This document shows, piece by piece, positions 52,591-62,880 of a stretch of DNA of 64,000 bases. Positions within the stretch are counted from its first letter, which is position 1. Each line of letters begins with the position of its first letter. The notes beneath the pieces were generated by a model, which ran no database searches, was not told where the DNA came from, and was given only the letters and a program-made list of their open reading frames with translations. The DNA comes from Tundrisphaera lichenicola (lineage in GTDB: Bacteria; Planctomycetota; Planctomycetia; Isosphaerales; Isosphaeraceae): NCBI RefSeq assembly GCF_051175385.1, contig NZ_CP195106.1, forward strand, positions 5,146,001 through 5,210,000, in the 5' to 3' direction. The translations under genes were made by a program, and so were the position numbers.

Positions 52591-53809
52591 GATCTGGTCC
52601 TCCCCACGCTTATCTTAGGGCGCGGAAGAGTCTTGGACAGATCCCACCTGCGATCTCTATCGCAGAGTGATCATCCTTAACCCGGTCGCCGCCGAAAGCA
52701 CCATTTTAGTGAGCGTTCGTGCATGGCCCGAGCGCTCGCTGCCCGATGGAGAATACGTCGATCGTCTGGGCTCGTTCGACCGGAATTCGGAGATTATTCG
52801 ACCCGAATGAGATCAAATGCACCGGGTCGAGCTGACCCTTCACTCAAATTCAATGGGATGACGACGACCCCTCGACGTCATCTGATTCTATCGGCTGGTA
52901 ATCCCAAGCTCGATGAGAGAGTCCTGACCTTATTGTCAAGGAATCGTGAAGAATCTCTTCAATTGTGCACCACCACCTGAATCAAGACAAGGTCACCGGG
53001 AACAATTCCGAGCAGTGGCCCTGGTTCGGCCGACCGTGTATCCTCCAGCAATCCATCGAATTTACGAGAAACGTATCGTTCTGTGACCGTGAGGGATTGG
53101 ATGGGTTTATGATTTTTTGTCTTGAGCTTAATCGCAGCGTATGAGGCAACCAATTCAAGGGTCCTGTCCGACAACTCCGAGAAATTCGTTCGATTCGCCA
53201 TTTAATTCGTCGCTAAACCACGAAAAGCCATGCGAATGCATCCGGAACTAATCGAATCCTGGCAACTTTCAACCTCGAAACGACGCCGAGATAATTCTGT
53301 GAATTCCACCTGATGTCCTGTTATTCAACGAATTTGATCGTGACAGCGAAGGTCAAGGGCCTCTACCCTTTCAAGTGAATTACCTATCTCGCGGTCACGT
53401 GGAGCAGACTTCGTACTTTACCCCCATCGTCACTCCTCCGGGGTCAAGATCGGCGTTCCAAGTGGGTTCGACCTAGGTTACGACGGCGATGTTGTAAATA
53501 AAGCTGGAAAAAGACTTTTCGGAAATGCACCTTTGAGATCAGGAATTTCCTTGACCATGCGTTATGGTCCTCTACTCGAAATGCCCGATCTTCCTTCGAT
53601 TCGACAATTCCACAAGATCCTGTCGAAGGACAGGCTGGGAGCCCACCTACCCGTAAACTCCGTTACGAAGTCTTGGTTTCCTTCGCCGATCGTGAGCGCC
53701 TTCCAATCGAAAGTTCCATTATCAGGCCTTATTCAAATGCAGCCAACCGTTTCAAGCTCTGATCGCCGGATGGTTTACCTGAACCACGAGCTCGACTGAG
53801 GAGATCCTG
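52591..53809. other. 1.2-kb region without a convincing gene
   Basis: The interval separates two divergent exported-enzyme genes. A minus-strand frame at 52959-53201 (80 codons, RTLELVASYAAIKLKTKNHK) has plausible amino-acid composition but no ribosome-binding site. A plus-strand frame at 53533-53799 (88 codons) looks like noise. It may contain gene remnants, and promoters of the flanking genes should be at its ends. GAGGAG ahead of 53810 is a clear ribosome-binding site. Confidence 0.3.
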
Positions 53810-55696
53810 ATGAATCGACGAAATGCCGTGATCCTGGTTTTCCTAGCCACTAAGATTTCGATGGCTTTCTGGCCGGAGAGAGTTGAGGCACAAGGCCTGG
53901 AATACGTCAAGGCCCACTACACAAAGCATGAGTTCAGGATTCCGATGAGGGACGGGGTTAGGCTATTTACTTCCGTCTACGTTCCTAAGGATGAATCCAA
54001 GCCATATCCGATTCTCCTGAACCGTACACCCTACAGCGTCCAACCGTATGGCGTTGATCGATCGAAGCCAGACTTGGGCCCTCACCCTGCTTTCGGAACG
54101 TCTGGATATATCTTCGCCTATCAGGATGTCCGAGGCCGCTGGATGTCCGAAGGAGTGTTCGTGAACATGCGACCGATCATGGTCGATGTCGAGAAAGATG
54201 CCGTTGATGAGTCAACAGACACCTTCGATACCATTGATTGGCTCGTGAAGAATATCCCCAATAACAACGGAAAAGTCGGGCAGTCGGGTATTTCGTATCC
54301 TGGTTTCTACACGGCATCGGGACTAGTCGAGTCTCATCCCGCGCTGAAGGCTGCCTCACCCCAGGCTCCCGTGACAGATTGGTTTGTCGGCGACGATTTT
54401 CATCATAATGGTGCGTTCTTCCTCCCTCATGCGTTCAATTTCTTATCCAATTTCGGCCGACCCCGGCCCTACCCGACCAGCAAGTCAGTTACGCCTTTCG
54501 ATCATGGTACCCCCGATGGTTACGAGTTCTTCATGAGGCTCGGCACCCTCCCGAATGCGGATGCTCGCTTCTTCAAGGGCGAGGTCGCCTTCTGGGACGA
54601 AATGATGAGGCATGAATCCTACGACGCCTTCTGGCAGGCCCGGAACCTCCGGCCGCATCTCAAGAACGTGAAGCCTGCCGTCATGACTGTCGGGGGATGG
54701 TTCGACGCCGAGAACTTATTTGGTGCCTTGGAATGCTACAAGCAGATCGAGTCAAGTAGCCCCAACATCCAGAATACGCTGGTGATGGGTCCCTGGTACC
54801 ATGGCCAATGGGGTGGGAGTGGTAATCCCGGCGACCGCCTAGGCCTGGTCCAGTTCGACTCCAAGACCTCCGACTTTTATAGAGAATCGATCGAACTTCC
54901 ATTTTTCGAGCATCACCTTAAGGGCGGATCAGACCCAGGGTTGCCGGAGGCGCTGGTCTTCCAAACCGGAACGAACCGATGGCGGAGGCTCGAATCCTGG
55001 CCTCCGAAGGAGGCAAAGCCGAATCAGCTCTGGTTACTTCCCGAAGGTAAGCTTGGATTCGAGCAGCCGTCTGATTCGACTGAGGATGATTTTGACGAGT
55101 ATTCGAGCGATCCTTCCAAACCCGTCCCTTACATATCCGACACCGCCATCGGGATGACCCGCGAGTATATGGTGGAGGACCAGCGATTTGCCGCTCGGAG
55201 GCCCGATGTCCTTGTCTACCAAACGGAACCCCTCGAAGCCAACTTGACATTCGCAGGTCCCATCATCCCCGAATTGATCGTTTCGACCTCCGGGACCGAT
55301 TCGGACTGGGTCGTCAAGATCATCGATGTTTATCCGGATACTGCTTCCGATCCCGATCCAAATCCCACCGGGGCGAAGATGGGCGGTTTCCAGCAACTTC
55401 TAAGAGGGGACGTCATGCGAGGGAAGTTTCGTGAGAGCTATGAAACTCCCAAGCCGTTTAATCCGGGAGAGCCTACATTTGTCCGACTCAAACTAAACGA
55501 CGTCTACCACACTTTCCGGACAGGACACCGGATTATGGTCCAGATCCAGAGTAGTTGGTTTCCCCTCGTCGATCGAAACCCTCAGTCGTTCGTCAACATT
55601 TACGAGGCACGGACTTCGGATTTTCGAAAGACGGATCAACGCGTTTATCGGTCCAAATCACGAGCCTCGAAGATCGGAGTCCTGATCGAGCCGTGA
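53810..55696 (+). CDS. CocE/NonD (X-Pro dipeptidyl-peptidase-like) family hydrolase, exported
   Basis: The 628-residue protein has a signal peptide ending near VEAQ. The alpha/beta-hydrolase core has IPMRDGVRLFTSVYVPKD, FAYQDVRGRWMSEG and the nucleophile elbow GKVGQSGISYPGFYT. The cap follows, then the C-terminal beta-jelly roll (VVKIIDVYPDTASDPDPNPT, FRTGHRIMVQIQSSWFPLVD). Family members hydrolyse acyl esters, amides or glutaryl groups. The gene end overlaps the next start by GTGA. Confidence 0.87.
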   Translation: MNRRNAVILVFLATKISMAFWPERVEAQGLEYVKAHYTKHEFRIPMRDGVRLFTSVYVPKDESKPYPILLNRTPYSVQPYGVDRSKPDLGPHPAFGTSGYIFAYQDVRGRWMSEGVFVNMRPIMVDVEKDAVDESTDTFDTIDWLVKNIPNNNGKVGQSGISYPGFYTASGLVESHPALKAASPQAPVTDWFVGDDFHHNGAFFLPHAFNFLSNFGRPRPYPTSKSVTPFDHGTPDGYEFFMRLGTLPNADARFFKGEVAFWDEMMRHESYDAFWQARNLRPHLKNVKPAVMTVGGWFDAENLFGALECYKQIESSSPNIQNTLVMGPWYHGQWGGSGNPGDRLGLVQFDSKTSDFYRESIELPFFEHHLKGGSDPGLPEALVFQTGTNRWRRLESWPPKEAKPNQLWLLPEGKLGFEQPSDSTEDDFDEYSSDPSKPVPYISDTAIGMTREYMVEDQRFAARRPDVLVYQTEPLEANLTFAGPIIPELIVSTSGTDSDWVVKIIDVYPDTASDPDPNPTGAKMGGFQQLLRGDVMRGKFRESYETPKPFNPGEPTFVRLKLNDVYHTFRTGHRIMVQIQSSWFPLVDRNPQSFVNIYEARTSDFRKTDQRVYRSKSRASKIGVLIEP

Positions 55697-56625
55697 ATCT
55701 TAGTCACCGATCCGAACGTTCCTCGGAGCCGAACTTTCGTCGGATCTCGACCAACGGGATCACATTGCAGGTCGCCGAGGCTGGACCCGAGGATGGTCCG
55801 CCAGTATTGCTGCTACACGGCTTCCCCGAATTTTGGTATGGCTGGAGATATCAGATTAGCGCCCTGACAAAGGCGAGTTATCGAGTCATCGTCCCAGACC
55901 AGCGTGGCTTTAATCTCAGCGATAAGCCAAGGAGTGTCGCCGATTACCGATTAGAGAATTTAGTCGACGACGTGATTGGCCTGATGGATTCGATGTCTTT
56001 CGACAGGGTCTCCATTATTGGCCATGACTGGGGAGGTGTCGTCGCCTGGCAGTCCATCCAAAGCAATTTCGAGCGATTCGATAAAGCCGTGATCTTGAAT
56101 GCGCCTCATCCCCAGGTCATGCTTCGTGAATTGAGCGAGAACCCAGTTCAGTGCCTTCGAAGCTGGTACACTTTTCTATTTCAGATCCCTTATCTACCGG
56201 AATTGATCTTAAGCTCAAACGATTGGAAGCTATTGAGTCGTGAAATGGAACGGAGCAGCCTCCCGGGTACATACAGCCCGGAAGATTTCGAAGCATACAA
56301 GAAATCTTGGCGCGAGCCTCGCGCGATAACTTCGATGTTTCACTGGTATCGGGCGGCATTCAGGGATCGAGCAACCCCGCTTGCGAATCCTCTCATCCCT
56401 ATTCCGACGTTGATTCTGTGGGGGGGCAAAGACAAATATCTGGGGAAGGGTCTGGCTCGATCGAGCTTTGCACTCTGCGATAACGCGAGACTCGAATGGA
56501 TCGAAGACGCGACTCATTGGCTCCATCATGAGCAGCCGGATCGAGTTAACCAACTCGTTCTCGAATTTTTGCGCGGATCGCAACCACATACCAGGGGAGA
56601 GGCCACGGACCTGAACCAACTGTGA
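55693..56625 (+). CDS. Epoxide hydrolase-like alpha/beta hydrolase
   Basis: The 310-residue protein has the family motifs LLLHGFPEFWYGWRYQ (oxyanion HGFP), the nucleophile Asp in IIGHDWGGVVAW, acid in LILWGGKDKYLG and His in EDATHWLHHEQP. The Asp nucleophile and HGFP fit epoxide hydrolases or haloalkane dehalogenase relatives. The GTG start overlaps the TGA of the upstream CocE gene, with GGAG upstream; the open frame extends back to 55555 inside that gene but is not needed. Its last 80 bp overlap the convergent acyltransferase gene. Confidence 0.87.
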   Translation: MNLSHRSERSSEPNFRRISTNGITLQVAEAGPEDGPPVLLLHGFPEFWYGWRYQISALTKASYRVIVPDQRGFNLSDKPRSVADYRLENLVDDVIGLMDSMSFDRVSIIGHDWGGVVAWQSIQSNFERFDKAVILNAPHPQVMLRELSENPVQCLRSWYTFLFQIPYLPELILSSNDWKLLSREMERSSLPGTYSPEDFEAYKKSWREPRAITSMFHWYRAAFRDRATPLANPLIPIPTLILWGGKDKYLGKGLARSSFALCDNARLEWIEDATHWLHHEQPDRVNQLVLEFLRGSQPHTRGEATDLNQL

Positions 56626-57613
56626 GTCGCTCTTTCAGTTGATTGATCGGTTGCTCGAAGAAATGCCAGGAAGCCGACGCGAGGGCGATGGTTACGAGAA
56701 GCGTCCCATATGGCTCGGGAAAGAGATAATATTCCGGTACGTACATGATCCAGTTGCGTTCGATGACGAGCAGATGGTATACGTACAAGCCGTAGCTTAT
56801 ACGTCCTAGATAAGCCACTGGCCCGAACGCAAGTGGACCGATGATCCACGGACTTGAAGTGCGCCACAGTCCAAAGACAAGGAAAGCCGAACCAATCCCG
56901 AATCCGGTGAGCGCCGATAGGATGAACAGAGTCGGAGGGGGGTGGACTACCCACTCGGGACGGATTCTAGTGAGCAAGATAAGTGCCAGCCCGATAAACA
57001 AGCAGACGAGACCATCACACCAAAACTTACGGGTTTTGACTTCGAGAAAACCAGCGACGCATCCCCAGAGGAGATGCTCGCCGCAGTACGGAAGTAGAAA
57101 CGAAGCCCACGGGATCGAGAGACGTTCATGAGCATAGGCCTGAAACGCTTTGGTGGCGAGAATCATTCCCACTATCATCCATGGTCGCCATCGATTTGAG
57201 ATCAGCAGAAGCGCGGGTGGGAAAAGTAAATAAAACTGCTCTTCGACCGAAAGTGTCCAGAAGTGACCGACCGGGCCTCCCCAGCCTCGTTCGAGGAAAA
57301 CTCTGAAATTGTAGACGTACGCGAGATACCATCCAACACCAGGCAGTTGGTCCATCGACCAGAGCCAGATGACTACGGCGTAGTAAAGGGGGAAGATCCG
57401 GAGAGTTCGACGGATGTAGAACCGCTTCAGGTCGTCCGTCAAGATCCCTGACTCTCCAAGGATCAGGATTCGGGTGATCAGGAAACCAGAGAGCGTGAAG
57501 AAAACTTGGACACCCTGCGGGCCCCAGGAATAAAAGCCCGGCTTCGCGTGAAAGAAGAAGACTGCAAGGAAGGCCAGGAATCGGAGGCCGTCAAGTTGTG
57601 GCTTATGCGGCAT
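56546..57613 (-). CDS. Acyltransferase 3 family membrane protein (OafA/NodX-like)
   Basis: The 355-residue protein has about ten membrane helices and the family motifs LDGLRFLAFLAVFFFHA (catalytic-type His), VQVFFTLSGFLITRIL, KRFYIRRTLRIFPLYY and WTLSVEEQFYLLFPP. These enzymes O-acylate cell-surface sugars or lipids. The C-terminal codons lie over the end of the convergent epoxide hydrolase gene. A hypothetical gene lies 45 bp upstream on the same strand. Confidence 0.9.
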   Translation of the reverse strand: MPHKPQLDGLRFLAFLAVFFFHAKPGFYSWGPQGVQVFFTLSGFLITRILILGESGILTDDLKRFYIRRTLRIFPLYYAVVIWLWSMDQLPGVGWYLAYVYNFRVFLERGWGGPVGHFWTLSVEEQFYLLFPPALLLISNRWRPWMIVGMILATKAFQAYAHERLSIPWASFLLPYCGEHLLWGCVAGFLEVKTRKFWCDGLVCLFIGLALILLTRIRPEWVVHPPPTLFILSALTGFGIGSAFLVFGLWRTSSPWIIGPLAFGPVAYLGRISYGLYVYHLLVIERNWIMYVPEYYLFPEPYGTLLVTIALASASWHFFEQPINQLKERLTVGSGPWPLPWYVVAIRAKIRERVG

Positions 57614-57658
57614 CCCTCGGCCCCATCCTCCTTGGCTTCATCCAGCACCAAGCCGTAA

Positions 57659-58210
57659 TCAGCCCACCAACCAGAGCGGGCAGTCGCGTCGGGTTGCTTC
57701 ATTGGCGGCAAGTGCGAGGCGGGCAAAAGTAAGGATCTCGGGAGCGTCGGCCACCCACCCGTCATCCGGATCGCGACTCACTTCGAGTAGCGTTTGCAAA
57801 CCCTCGTCATCGAGTGGTAATTCCCAGCGATCGGCCAGCTCGGCCAACTCGGTCCGGAGTCCTGGCAGACTGGCACAACGGAGGGGGCCGCCAACCGAGA
57901 GTGGGAGAGACACCGCCCGGACATGAGTCGGAAGATAGACTCCGCGCCCCTCGGCTCCAAGCGCCATAAGGTTCGGGACGCTATCCGGGCCCAGCTCGGA
58001 TGCGGCCCGATCTTGCAGTTCAAGCCATCCGGAGTCGACTAGCTCTCCGTAGTGTCGAGGGGCCACGCCTTCCCAGTCGCCTTCGGCTCCGAAGGCATTG
58101 TCCAGGACCCCGGCAACCTCGACCGCGAAGCGCTCCTCGAACGTCCCTTTCGCCCCTCCAACGGTGAACGACAGGCCCACGAGAAATTCCCCTTTCTCCG
58201 CTGCGACCAC
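57659..58210 (-). CDS. Hypothetical protein, 183 residues
   Basis: I recognise no family. The protein opens GEFLVGLSFTVGGAKGTFEE and contains acidic helical stretches (LRTELAELADRWELPLDDEG), ending near ARLALAANEATRR. No signal peptide or membrane helix is seen. The start is a GTG without a clear ribosome-binding site. The same frame stays open and protein-like for about 15 codons upstream (ADSCSVAIGGPTK) but offers no ATG, GTG or TTG, so the true N-terminus is uncertain. Confidence 0.5.
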   Translation of the reverse strand: MVAAEKGEFLVGLSFTVGGAKGTFEERFAVEVAGVLDNAFGAEGDWEGVAPRHYGELVDSGWLELQDRAASELGPDSVPNLMALGAEGRGVYLPTHVRAVSLPLSVGGPLRCASLPGLRTELAELADRWELPLDDEGLQTLLEVSRDPDDGWVADAPEILTFARLALAANEATRRDCPLWLVG

Positions 58211-58435
58211 TTTCGTCGGACCACCAATGGCGACCGAACAGGAGTCGGCGGGACAGGTTCAAAGTGCGAATCGCTATACCAAATCCTTGAGAAGTGATCG
58301 GGAATTGCGAAGCCCCTAGGCCCTGGATTCGATGAATCCAGGAGCGTATTTTAGGAAGACGTCGCATCCCTCGCCAAAGTCTCGTTCCGGGACGACGTCG
58401 TTGTCAAGAACCTCCCTCATAAAAGGGTTTTTTTT

Positions 58436-60943
58436 ATGCATTGTCGAGGGATCTCCGGCCTGCTCGGTTTGATCGCCCTCATCACGATTACAGCCGAAGC
58501 ACCGGCCCAAGAACCGATCATCGGCTTCTCCGTGGGATCCCGAGCGTCTCAGGTCAAGGCTGAAGCTCATGCCATGAGCATACCCACGCCCGACGCCGCG
58601 CGTGCGTGGCTCCGGGAGATCACGGAAGAGCCTCACGTCGCCGGAACACCGGCGGATTATCGGACCGCAGTCAACGTTCGCGATAAACTTCGATCCTGGG
58701 GTTGGACAGCCGAGCTGGCAGAGTACGAAGTCCTGCTCAACTATCCCATCCAACAACCGGGAAAAGGGGTGCTTTGCGAGATCATACGACCCAATCCCAT
58801 CTCATTAAAAGTCCTGGAGGAGCCGATCGCGGCCGACAAGGACTCCGCCAGCTCGGACGCCTTCCCCGCTTTTCACGGTTATGGTGTTTCTGGTGACGTT
58901 ACTGGACAGGTTGTCTACGCAAACTACGGGCGACCCGAAGATTTTACGGCTTTGGAAAAACTGGGGATCGACGTCAAAGGCAAGATCGTCCTCGTGCGTT
59001 ACGGCGAACTTTTTCGAGGGCTCAAAGTTCGCAATGCTCAAAAACGCGGAGCGAAAGGAATCTTGATTTATTCCGATCCGGCCGATGACGGCTACGCCCG
59101 AGGGGACGTCTACCCTAATGGCCCATACCGTCCAGGTTCGGCACTTCAGCGTGGGAGCGTGCAGTTCCTTTCCCTCGGGCCGGGCGATCCTTCGACACCG
59201 AATGGACCTTCGATCAAAGGTGCCAAGCGATTGGCGATCGATCCAAGACACGGCTTCACGCTTTCCGAGGAAGACGTCGTAGAACCTCCTTCGACATCAG
59301 GAGGGCCCCCTATCGTCAAGTCTCCTTCCATCAAAACATGGGAAAAAGATTCTGGACAGAACCGTGACGATTATTACGCGAGTATCCCCTCCCTCCCGAT
59401 CAGCTACGATGCTGCAAGCCCGATCCTGGAAGCGATGGGCGGCCCGAACGTCCCGAGCGGCTGGCAAGGTGGTCTACCGCAGCCCTACCATGTCGGACCT
59501 GGCCCGGTCGAGGTTCATTTCCGGGTCGAGATGGATTATCAAATCCGAACGATCTGGAATGTGATAGCGACCATCAAGGGCGAGGCCGAGCCCGATCGAT
59601 GGGTCATGATCGGCAACCATCGCGATGCCTGGGTCTATGGAGCCGTCGATCCGGGGAGCGGGACAGCGGCTACCTTGGAGATGTGCCGGGCCTTGGGCTC
59701 GGCCGTCAAGCAGGGATGGAAACCTCGCCGGACGCTGGTCTATGCCAGCTGGGATGCCGAAGAATACGGGCTGGTTGGATCCACCGAATGGGCCGATCAT
59801 CATTCCGAAGAAATCAATGAGAAGGCCCTGATGCTGTTGAACGTCGACTCGGCAGTGTCAGGACCCGAACTCGACGTTGATGGCGTTCCTTCTCTCCGCG
59901 ACCTGTTCATGGAAGCAGCTGGGTCGATTCCTGACGTCCGATCAGGACGAACTCTCCGGGATGTCTGGGTCGCTCGAAGGAGGGCAGCTTGGGCGGGAAC
60001 AGCGGCTGTAGATTTGGAAGATATCTGGGACTCGGCGGCTACTGCATCCGACGAGCCATCCAACACACCATCCGTTACCCGCGTTCGTCGCTTTTCGCCC
60101 CAGCTTAACTCTCTTGGCTCAGGTTCGGACTACACTGCATTTCTCGATCATCTGGGGGTACCCAGTTTGGACGTCGGTTTCAGTGGACGCTACGGGGTCT
60201 ATCATTCGGTCTATGATAATATCTACTGGATGGAGAAATTCGGAGATCCGGAATTCGTCACCCACGCTACGGCCGCTAGACTTTACACGCTGATCACGAT
60301 GAGAGCCGCCTCCGCCGAAGTGGCTCCGCTGAAATTCGTACCCTACGGTGAGGCGCTTCGCGATTACGTTGACGATCTGAGAAGGATCGTCGCGAGGAAA
60401 ACAAGAGCCATCGAATCTGATCCACTCAAGCCCCAGATCACTCTAGAGAATCTCGGACGGCTTGTCGGGGCCATTAAGGGTTTCGAAATACAAGCTTCCT
60501 CGCTCGATGAGGCGACCGAGGCGTTGACAAAGAGGGAATCCGTTCCATTACCCCAGCTAATTCGAATCAACGATGCCTTGTCCAAGGTTGAACGTTCATT
60601 CTTGCTGGCAAAGGGGCTACCAGGCCGTCCCTGGTTCCGCCACTCGATCTATGCACCGGGATTGACGACCGGATACGCCTGCTGGACTCTTCCAGGCCTC
60701 CGTCAGGCCATCATCGAAAATGATCCCGAGATGATCGCCATTCAAATACCCGCCCTGGCCGAGCGAATCGACGCAGCGACGGCTGCAATGAAGGCGGCAA
60801 TCGAGGCGACGAACGTTGAGGCCAACCCCGGCGTTTCACAGCCCTCAATCGGGGCAAAGCCCGCAGTGCCTGCCAACCCTCCGGGCAATGGAGCCTCGAC
60901 TACCCCTCCCCAGAATCCGGTTGGGATTGTCGGTGGGAAATAA
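58436..60943 (+). CDS. M28 family metallopeptidase, glutamate carboxypeptidase II-like
   Basis: The 835-residue exported protein has a signal peptide (LIALITITAEAPAQ), a PA-type apical insert (KGKIVLVRYGELFRGLKVRN) and an M28 catalytic domain. Zinc sites are NHRDAWVYGAVDPGSGTA, SWDAEEYGLVGSTEW, LLNVDSAVSG and YHSVYDN. A transferrin-receptor-like helical dimerisation domain and a Pro/Ala-rich tail end the protein. The layout is that of PSMA/GCPII, which trims C-terminal glutamate or acidic residues. The ATG follows AAAAGGG and a T-run. Confidence 0.9.
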   Translation: MHCRGISGLLGLIALITITAEAPAQEPIIGFSVGSRASQVKAEAHAMSIPTPDAARAWLREITEEPHVAGTPADYRTAVNVRDKLRSWGWTAELAEYEVLLNYPIQQPGKGVLCEIIRPNPISLKVLEEPIAADKDSASSDAFPAFHGYGVSGDVTGQVVYANYGRPEDFTALEKLGIDVKGKIVLVRYGELFRGLKVRNAQKRGAKGILIYSDPADDGYARGDVYPNGPYRPGSALQRGSVQFLSLGPGDPSTPNGPSIKGAKRLAIDPRHGFTLSEEDVVEPPSTSGGPPIVKSPSIKTWEKDSGQNRDDYYASIPSLPISYDAASPILEAMGGPNVPSGWQGGLPQPYHVGPGPVEVHFRVEMDYQIRTIWNVIATIKGEAEPDRWVMIGNHRDAWVYGAVDPGSGTAATLEMCRALGSAVKQGWKPRRTLVYASWDAEEYGLVGSTEWADHHSEEINEKALMLLNVDSAVSGPELDVDGVPSLRDLFMEAAGSIPDVRSGRTLRDVWVARRRAAWAGTAAVDLEDIWDSAATASDEPSNTPSVTRVRRFSPQLNSLGSGSDYTAFLDHLGVPSLDVGFSGRYGVYHSVYDNIYWMEKFGDPEFVTHATAARLYTLITMRAASAEVAPLKFVPYGEALRDYVDDLRRIVARKTRAIESDPLKPQITLENLGRLVGAIKGFEIQASSLDEATEALTKRESVPLPQLIRINDALSKVERSFLLAKGLPGRPWFRHSIYAPGLTTGYACWTLPGLRQAIIENDPEMIAIQIPALAERIDAATAAMKAAIEATNVEANPGVSQPSIGAKPAVPANPPGNGASTTPPQNPVGIVGGK

Positions 60944-61037
60944 GACAGAAAGTTCAGATCATACCGATGCCTGAGGACTTGGAGCCTCGAAACTCTACAA
61001 ATCCGTCCGATCGCATCTCATTGAAATTCGAGGGCTC

Positions 61038-62504
61038 ATGTCGAAGGAATCTTCTGGAGGCGATGCAAAGCTTCCCCGAGTGCTCGGCCCGACCGAGGCT
61101 CTCTGCGTTGTGGTCGGCTCGGTGATTGGGTCTGGGATATTTATCGTCCCGGCTGGCGTTGCCAAGAGTGTGCCGTTCCTGGGTGGAATCGCCCTGGTCT
61201 GGGTCATAGGTGGTCTTTTCAGCATGGCGGGGGCTCTTACCCTTGCCGAGTTGAGCACCATGTTGCCGAGCGCCGGAGGGCCTTACGTCTATCTTCGTGA
61301 GGCATTCGGCCGACTTCCGGCTTTCCTCTTCGGATGGACCGAGTTTCTGGTCATCCGGACTGGTTCGATCGCAACTTTGGCTGCCGCGTTCGGTCTCTAT
61401 TTCGCATTACTCGTCCCGGCTCCGTTGGGAATGCATCCACTGGCGTGGCAAACGACAGCAGCCGTGCTGGCCACTATATTGCTCGCTGCGATCAATGTCC
61501 TGGGGACGAAGATCGGAGGGCAGGTCCAGGTCATCGGGACAGGTCTGAAGATAGGTGCGATAGTGACGATGATCGTCCTTCCACTGGCCCTCGGAAAGGC
61601 AGAACCAGCACTCCTGACACCTGCCTGGCCCAAGTCGATCAATTACGACATATTTCGCGGAATCATGGCTGCAATGATTGGTGTCCTTTGGACTTATGAT
61701 GGATGGGTGAATGCCTCTGCATTGGCGGAGGAAATCCGGGAGCCTGGTCGGAATATCCCGCGGGCTCTGATTGGCGGGATGCTCCTGCTCATCGTGCTGT
61801 ATCTCGGAATGACCCTGCTGTATCACATGGTACTACCACTCAGTGAGATCGGGGCTGCATCCTTTCAGAAAGGATCCCCCAGGATCGTCGCGGCCGATTA
61901 CTTCGAGCATCTACTTGGTCCCTGGGGGCTCCGAGCGATGGGCTTGGTCGTGATGGCTTCGACTTTCATCTCGCTCAATGGGAATGCCCTATCCGGGCCA
62001 AGGGCCTACTTCGCCATGGCTCGCGATGGGGTATTCCCGAAAGGGCTATGCACAATTCACGCGAGATACCAGACCCCAGCCAATGCTATCATCGCCCAGG
62101 CTGTCTGGGCCGTGATACTCATGGTATCGGGCACCATATTATTGATTGTGGAGCCTCCCACTTCCGGGCTCACCGAGCCGCTGATCGAAGCCTGGCGCCA
62201 GTTGCATGAGAAACCTCTCTACGATTTCTTGTACACATATGTGATTTTCGGTGGAACGATTTTCTACGGACTGGCGATCGGGAGCGTATTCGTCCTGCGA
62301 ATCCGACGTCCCGACCTTCCCAGACCGTACAAGACCTGGGGATATCCGGTGACCCCCCTGCTCTACTCGGCCGCTTCACTATTGCTGCTCTGGAGCATCT
62401 ATCAGGAGAGTCCGTTCGAGTCTCGAGCGGGCCTCCTGATCATTGCGGCAGGTCTACCCGCGTACTGGTTCTTCAACCGGAATGGCACGTTGAGAGAAGT
62501 CTGA
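61038..62504 (+). CDS. APC superfamily amino acid permease
   Basis: The 488-residue membrane protein has twelve or so helices. It starts with the APC signature LGPTEALCVVVGSVIGSGIF then IVPAGVAKS, has GGPYVYLREAFG and the helix 6 block LWTYDGWVNASALAEEIREP. The C-terminus has the LRIRRPDLPRPYKTWGYP block typical of LAT-type members. It probably imports or exchanges amino acids. Situated 94 bp after the peptidase gene in the same direction, it could take up the released residues (inference). Confidence 0.9.
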   Translation: MSKESSGGDAKLPRVLGPTEALCVVVGSVIGSGIFIVPAGVAKSVPFLGGIALVWVIGGLFSMAGALTLAELSTMLPSAGGPYVYLREAFGRLPAFLFGWTEFLVIRTGSIATLAAAFGLYFALLVPAPLGMHPLAWQTTAAVLATILLAAINVLGTKIGGQVQVIGTGLKIGAIVTMIVLPLALGKAEPALLTPAWPKSINYDIFRGIMAAMIGVLWTYDGWVNASALAEEIREPGRNIPRALIGGMLLLIVLYLGMTLLYHMVLPLSEIGAASFQKGSPRIVAADYFEHLLGPWGLRAMGLVVMASTFISLNGNALSGPRAYFAMARDGVFPKGLCTIHARYQTPANAIIAQAVWAVILMVSGTILLIVEPPTSGLTEPLIEAWRQLHEKPLYDFLYTYVIFGGTIFYGLAIGSVFVLRIRRPDLPRPYKTWGYPVTPLLYSAASLLLLWSIYQESPFESRAGLLIIAAGLPAYWFFNRNGTLREV

Positions 62505-62541
62505 TCTCGACGTCAATTCCGATAAAGACCAACGGTCTCGG

Positions 62542-62874
62542 CTATTTAATTTTTGCTCCCGGTATGCATTCGGGATCATCGGGGGTGAGGAGAACGACCT
62601 TCTCCTCCGATGTGGCGGCTAGGAGCATCCCGTTGGAAGCCTCGCCACGCAGCATAGCCGGCGCCAAATTGTTGACGATCACGATGTTCTTCCCGACTAG
62701 TTGCTCGGGAGCGTAATGTAGTCGAATGCCCGCCACGATTTGCTTAGTCTCTCCTCCGAGGTCGACCTGCAGCAGCATCAACTTGTCCGCGTTCGGGTGT
62801 GGTCGAGCTTCTGTGACTCGTGCCACCCTCAACTCGATCTTCGCGAAATCTTCGTAACTAATCGGCTCGGCCAT
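62542..62874 (-). CDS. tRNA-binding OB-fold protein (MetRS beta-subunit-like / CsaA-type)
   Basis: The 110-residue protein is a lone EMAP-II-like OB domain: YEDFAKIELRVARVTEARPH, ADKLMLLQVDLGGETKQIVA, GKNIVIVNNLAPAMLRGEAS and NGMLLAA. It is equivalent to the C-terminal tRNA-binding domain of bacterial methionyl-tRNA synthetase and to CsaA. As a separate gene it may act in trans on MetRS. The ATG at 62874 has GAGGG seven bases ahead; a second ATG lies two codons earlier. Confidence 0.87.
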   Translation of the reverse strand: MAEPISYEDFAKIELRVARVTEARPHPNADKLMLLQVDLGGETKQIVAGIRLHYAPEQLVGKNIVIVNNLAPAMLRGEASNGMLLAATSEEKVVLLTPDDPECIPGAKIK

Positions 62875-62880
62875 CGTCAT

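Noticed and set aside
52959..53201. Possible 80-residue minus-strand gene
   Set aside because: No ribosome-binding site, no family and no partner gene. Kept only as a note in the intergenic entry.
53533..53799. Plus-strand 88-codon frame before the CocE gene
   Set aside because: Composition is irregular and there is no ribosome-binding site; likely chance.
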